Shown here: one piece after another, positions 4,628-5,367 of the stretch | Layout of the letters: every line of letters starts with the position of its first letter | Position numbering within the stretch: the first letter of the stretch is position 1 | NCBI GenBank assembly: GCA_964507305.1 | Contig: CAZDPQ010000165.1 | Span: 1 to 5,367, forward strand | Direction: 5' to 3' | Length of the DNA: 5,367 nt | Source: JAQVYV01 sp964507305 | Lineage (GTDB): Bacteria; Bacillota; Clostridia; Saccharofermentanales; UBA5734 | Made by a program: the position numbers and the translations under genes | The notes under the pieces: model-generated | The model's database searches: none | The model's input: the letters and a program-made list of their open reading frames with translations, nothing else | What the model was told of the DNA's origin: nothing

Positions 4628-5367
4628 ATGGTTTCCGGGACCCCATTGCAGACGGAAAATGAAAAGCAGCTGAGCTTCGACCTGGACCATGCGTTCCCGG
4701 CCATCGAGATGCACGGGATCAGCAAGAGCTTCGGGCATGTGCAGGCCAACCGGAATATCAGTTTTTTCGTCAATGCCGGCGAGATCCATGCGCTGCTCGG
4801 AGAGAACGGCTCCGGCAAAAGCACTCTCATGAACATCCTTTCCGGCATTTATTTCCCGGATGAGGGCATCATCAAGGAGCACGGGCAGACCGTAACGTTC
4901 CGCTCTCCGAAGGATTCGATCCGCCAGGGGATCGGCATGGTCCACCAGCACTTCATGCTGGTGGAAAACCTTTCCGCCGCCGAAAACTGCATCCTCGGCG
5001 AGAAGGGGCTGTTTTACGACAAAGACGCAGAAGCGCAGCGTCTCGAGCGCTTCGCCGCCGGGTTCGGCATCTCGATCGATGCGAAAAAGAAGGTTCGGAA
5101 AATGTCGGTCAGCGAAAAGCAGACCGTAGAAATACTGAAAGTGCTCTACCGGGGCGCGCGGATCCTGGTGCTCGACGAGCCGACCGCGGTCCTGACGCCC
5201 CAGGAGATCGAAGGGCTGTTCATGGTCCTGCGGAGAATGCGCGACAACGGCTGCGCGATCATTTTCATCAGCCACAAGCTCAATGAGGTGATGGATCTCT
5301 GCGACCGGGTCACGGTGCTCCGCAAAGGGGAGACGGCCGGCACGCGGATGATCCGCGACACGACGCA
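4628..5367 (+). CDS. ABC transporter ATP-binding protein, BMP/sugar type (partial, runs off right edge)
   Basis: The first 246 residues of a cytoplasmic ATPase are visible, with no stop because the window ends. The nucleotide-binding domain is complete enough to read: Walker A GENGSGKST at 58-66, Q-loop MVHQHFML at 104-111 (Q107), signature region SVSEKQTVEIL at 160-170, Walker B ILVLDEPTA at 179-187 with catalytic E184, and H-loop FISHKL at 213-218 (H216). LYRGARILVLDEPTAVLTPQE is typical of nucleoside- (YufO-like) and sugar-type ATPases, which are normally about 500 residues with two fused ATPase domains, so this is the first half. The signature has serine where glycine is usual (VSEKQ versus VGxxQ). 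The start is ATG 4628 with GGAGA 6 bases upstream; the 25-residue leader before AIEMHGISKSFG is longer than usual. It would energise uptake with the adjacent lipoprotein; two permease genes are expected beyond the edge. Confidence 0.93.
   Translation, partial: MVSGTPLQTENEKQLSFDLDHAFPAIEMHGISKSFGHVQANRNISFFVNAGEIHALLGENGSGKSTLMNILSGIYFPDEGIIKEHGQTVTFRSPKDSIRQGIGMVHQHFMLVENLSAAENCILGEKGLFYDKDAEAQRLERFAAGFGISIDAKKKVRKMSVSEKQTVEILKVLYRGARILVLDEPTAVLTPQEIEGLFMVLRRMRDNGCAIIFISHKLNEVMDLCDRVTVLRKGETAGTRMIRDTT

Noticed and set aside
4571..5275. Reverse-strand open frame opposite the ATPase gene
   Set aside because: The + strand frame contains Walker A, Walker B, Q- and H-loop motifs in order and simply lacks a stop because the window ends, so the reverse frame is a shadow.

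Overview
The window is a compact, GC-rich stretch in which every supported gene lies on the + strand. It looks like chromosomal DNA of a Gram-positive Firmicute, most likely a GC-rich member of Clostridia. The evidence is a xanthine phosphoribosyltransferase close to Bacillus Xpt, a BMP-family lipoprotein with a lipobox, a Crp/Fnr regulator of clostridial style, strong purine-rich Shine-Dalgarno sites, and two short AT-rich promoter islands of the housekeeping-sigma type. Genus or species cannot be named from this alone.

Layout. Positions 1-115 hold the last 37 codons of a membrane protein: one hydrophobic segment followed by a basic tail. It overlaps by an ATGA the start of a 371-residue ArsB/NhaD- or SLC13-like ion transporter (112-1227). 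An extended -10 promoter embedded in the end of that transporter gene probably drives a ComEB-type dCMP deaminase (1324-1803). A Crp/Fnr-family regulator follows directly (about 1860-2615; an alternative start at 1800 would overlap the deaminase stop). An AT-rich gap (2616-2765) carries a good sigma-A-like promoter in front of xpt (2766-3356). The xpt stop codon overlaps the start of a BMP-family substrate-binding lipoprotein (3353-4501). A perfect 34-bp palindrome with a T-rich 3' flank separates that gene from the first 740 bases of an ABC-transporter ATPase gene (4628 to the window edge), which runs off the sequence and so has no stop codon here.

How the genes fit together. The right half reads as a purine uptake and salvage operon. 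The lipoprotein and ABC ATPase (with permeases presumably beyond the right edge) would import a nucleoside or related compound, and Xpt would turn xanthine into XMP. The stem-loop after the binding-protein gene is the usual arrangement for keeping binding-protein mRNA in excess over the ATPase and permeases. The dCMP deaminase supplies dUMP for thymidylate synthesis, so much of the window concerns nucleotide metabolism, with one Crp/Fnr-type regulator in the middle whose effector is unknown. No mobile elements, CRISPR arrays, tRNAs or rRNAs were seen. I found no clearly new system. The points most worth a second look are the intercistronic palindrome, the lack of a recognisable purine riboswitch before xpt, the non-cAMP-like binding pocket of the regulator, and the altered signature motif of the ATPase.
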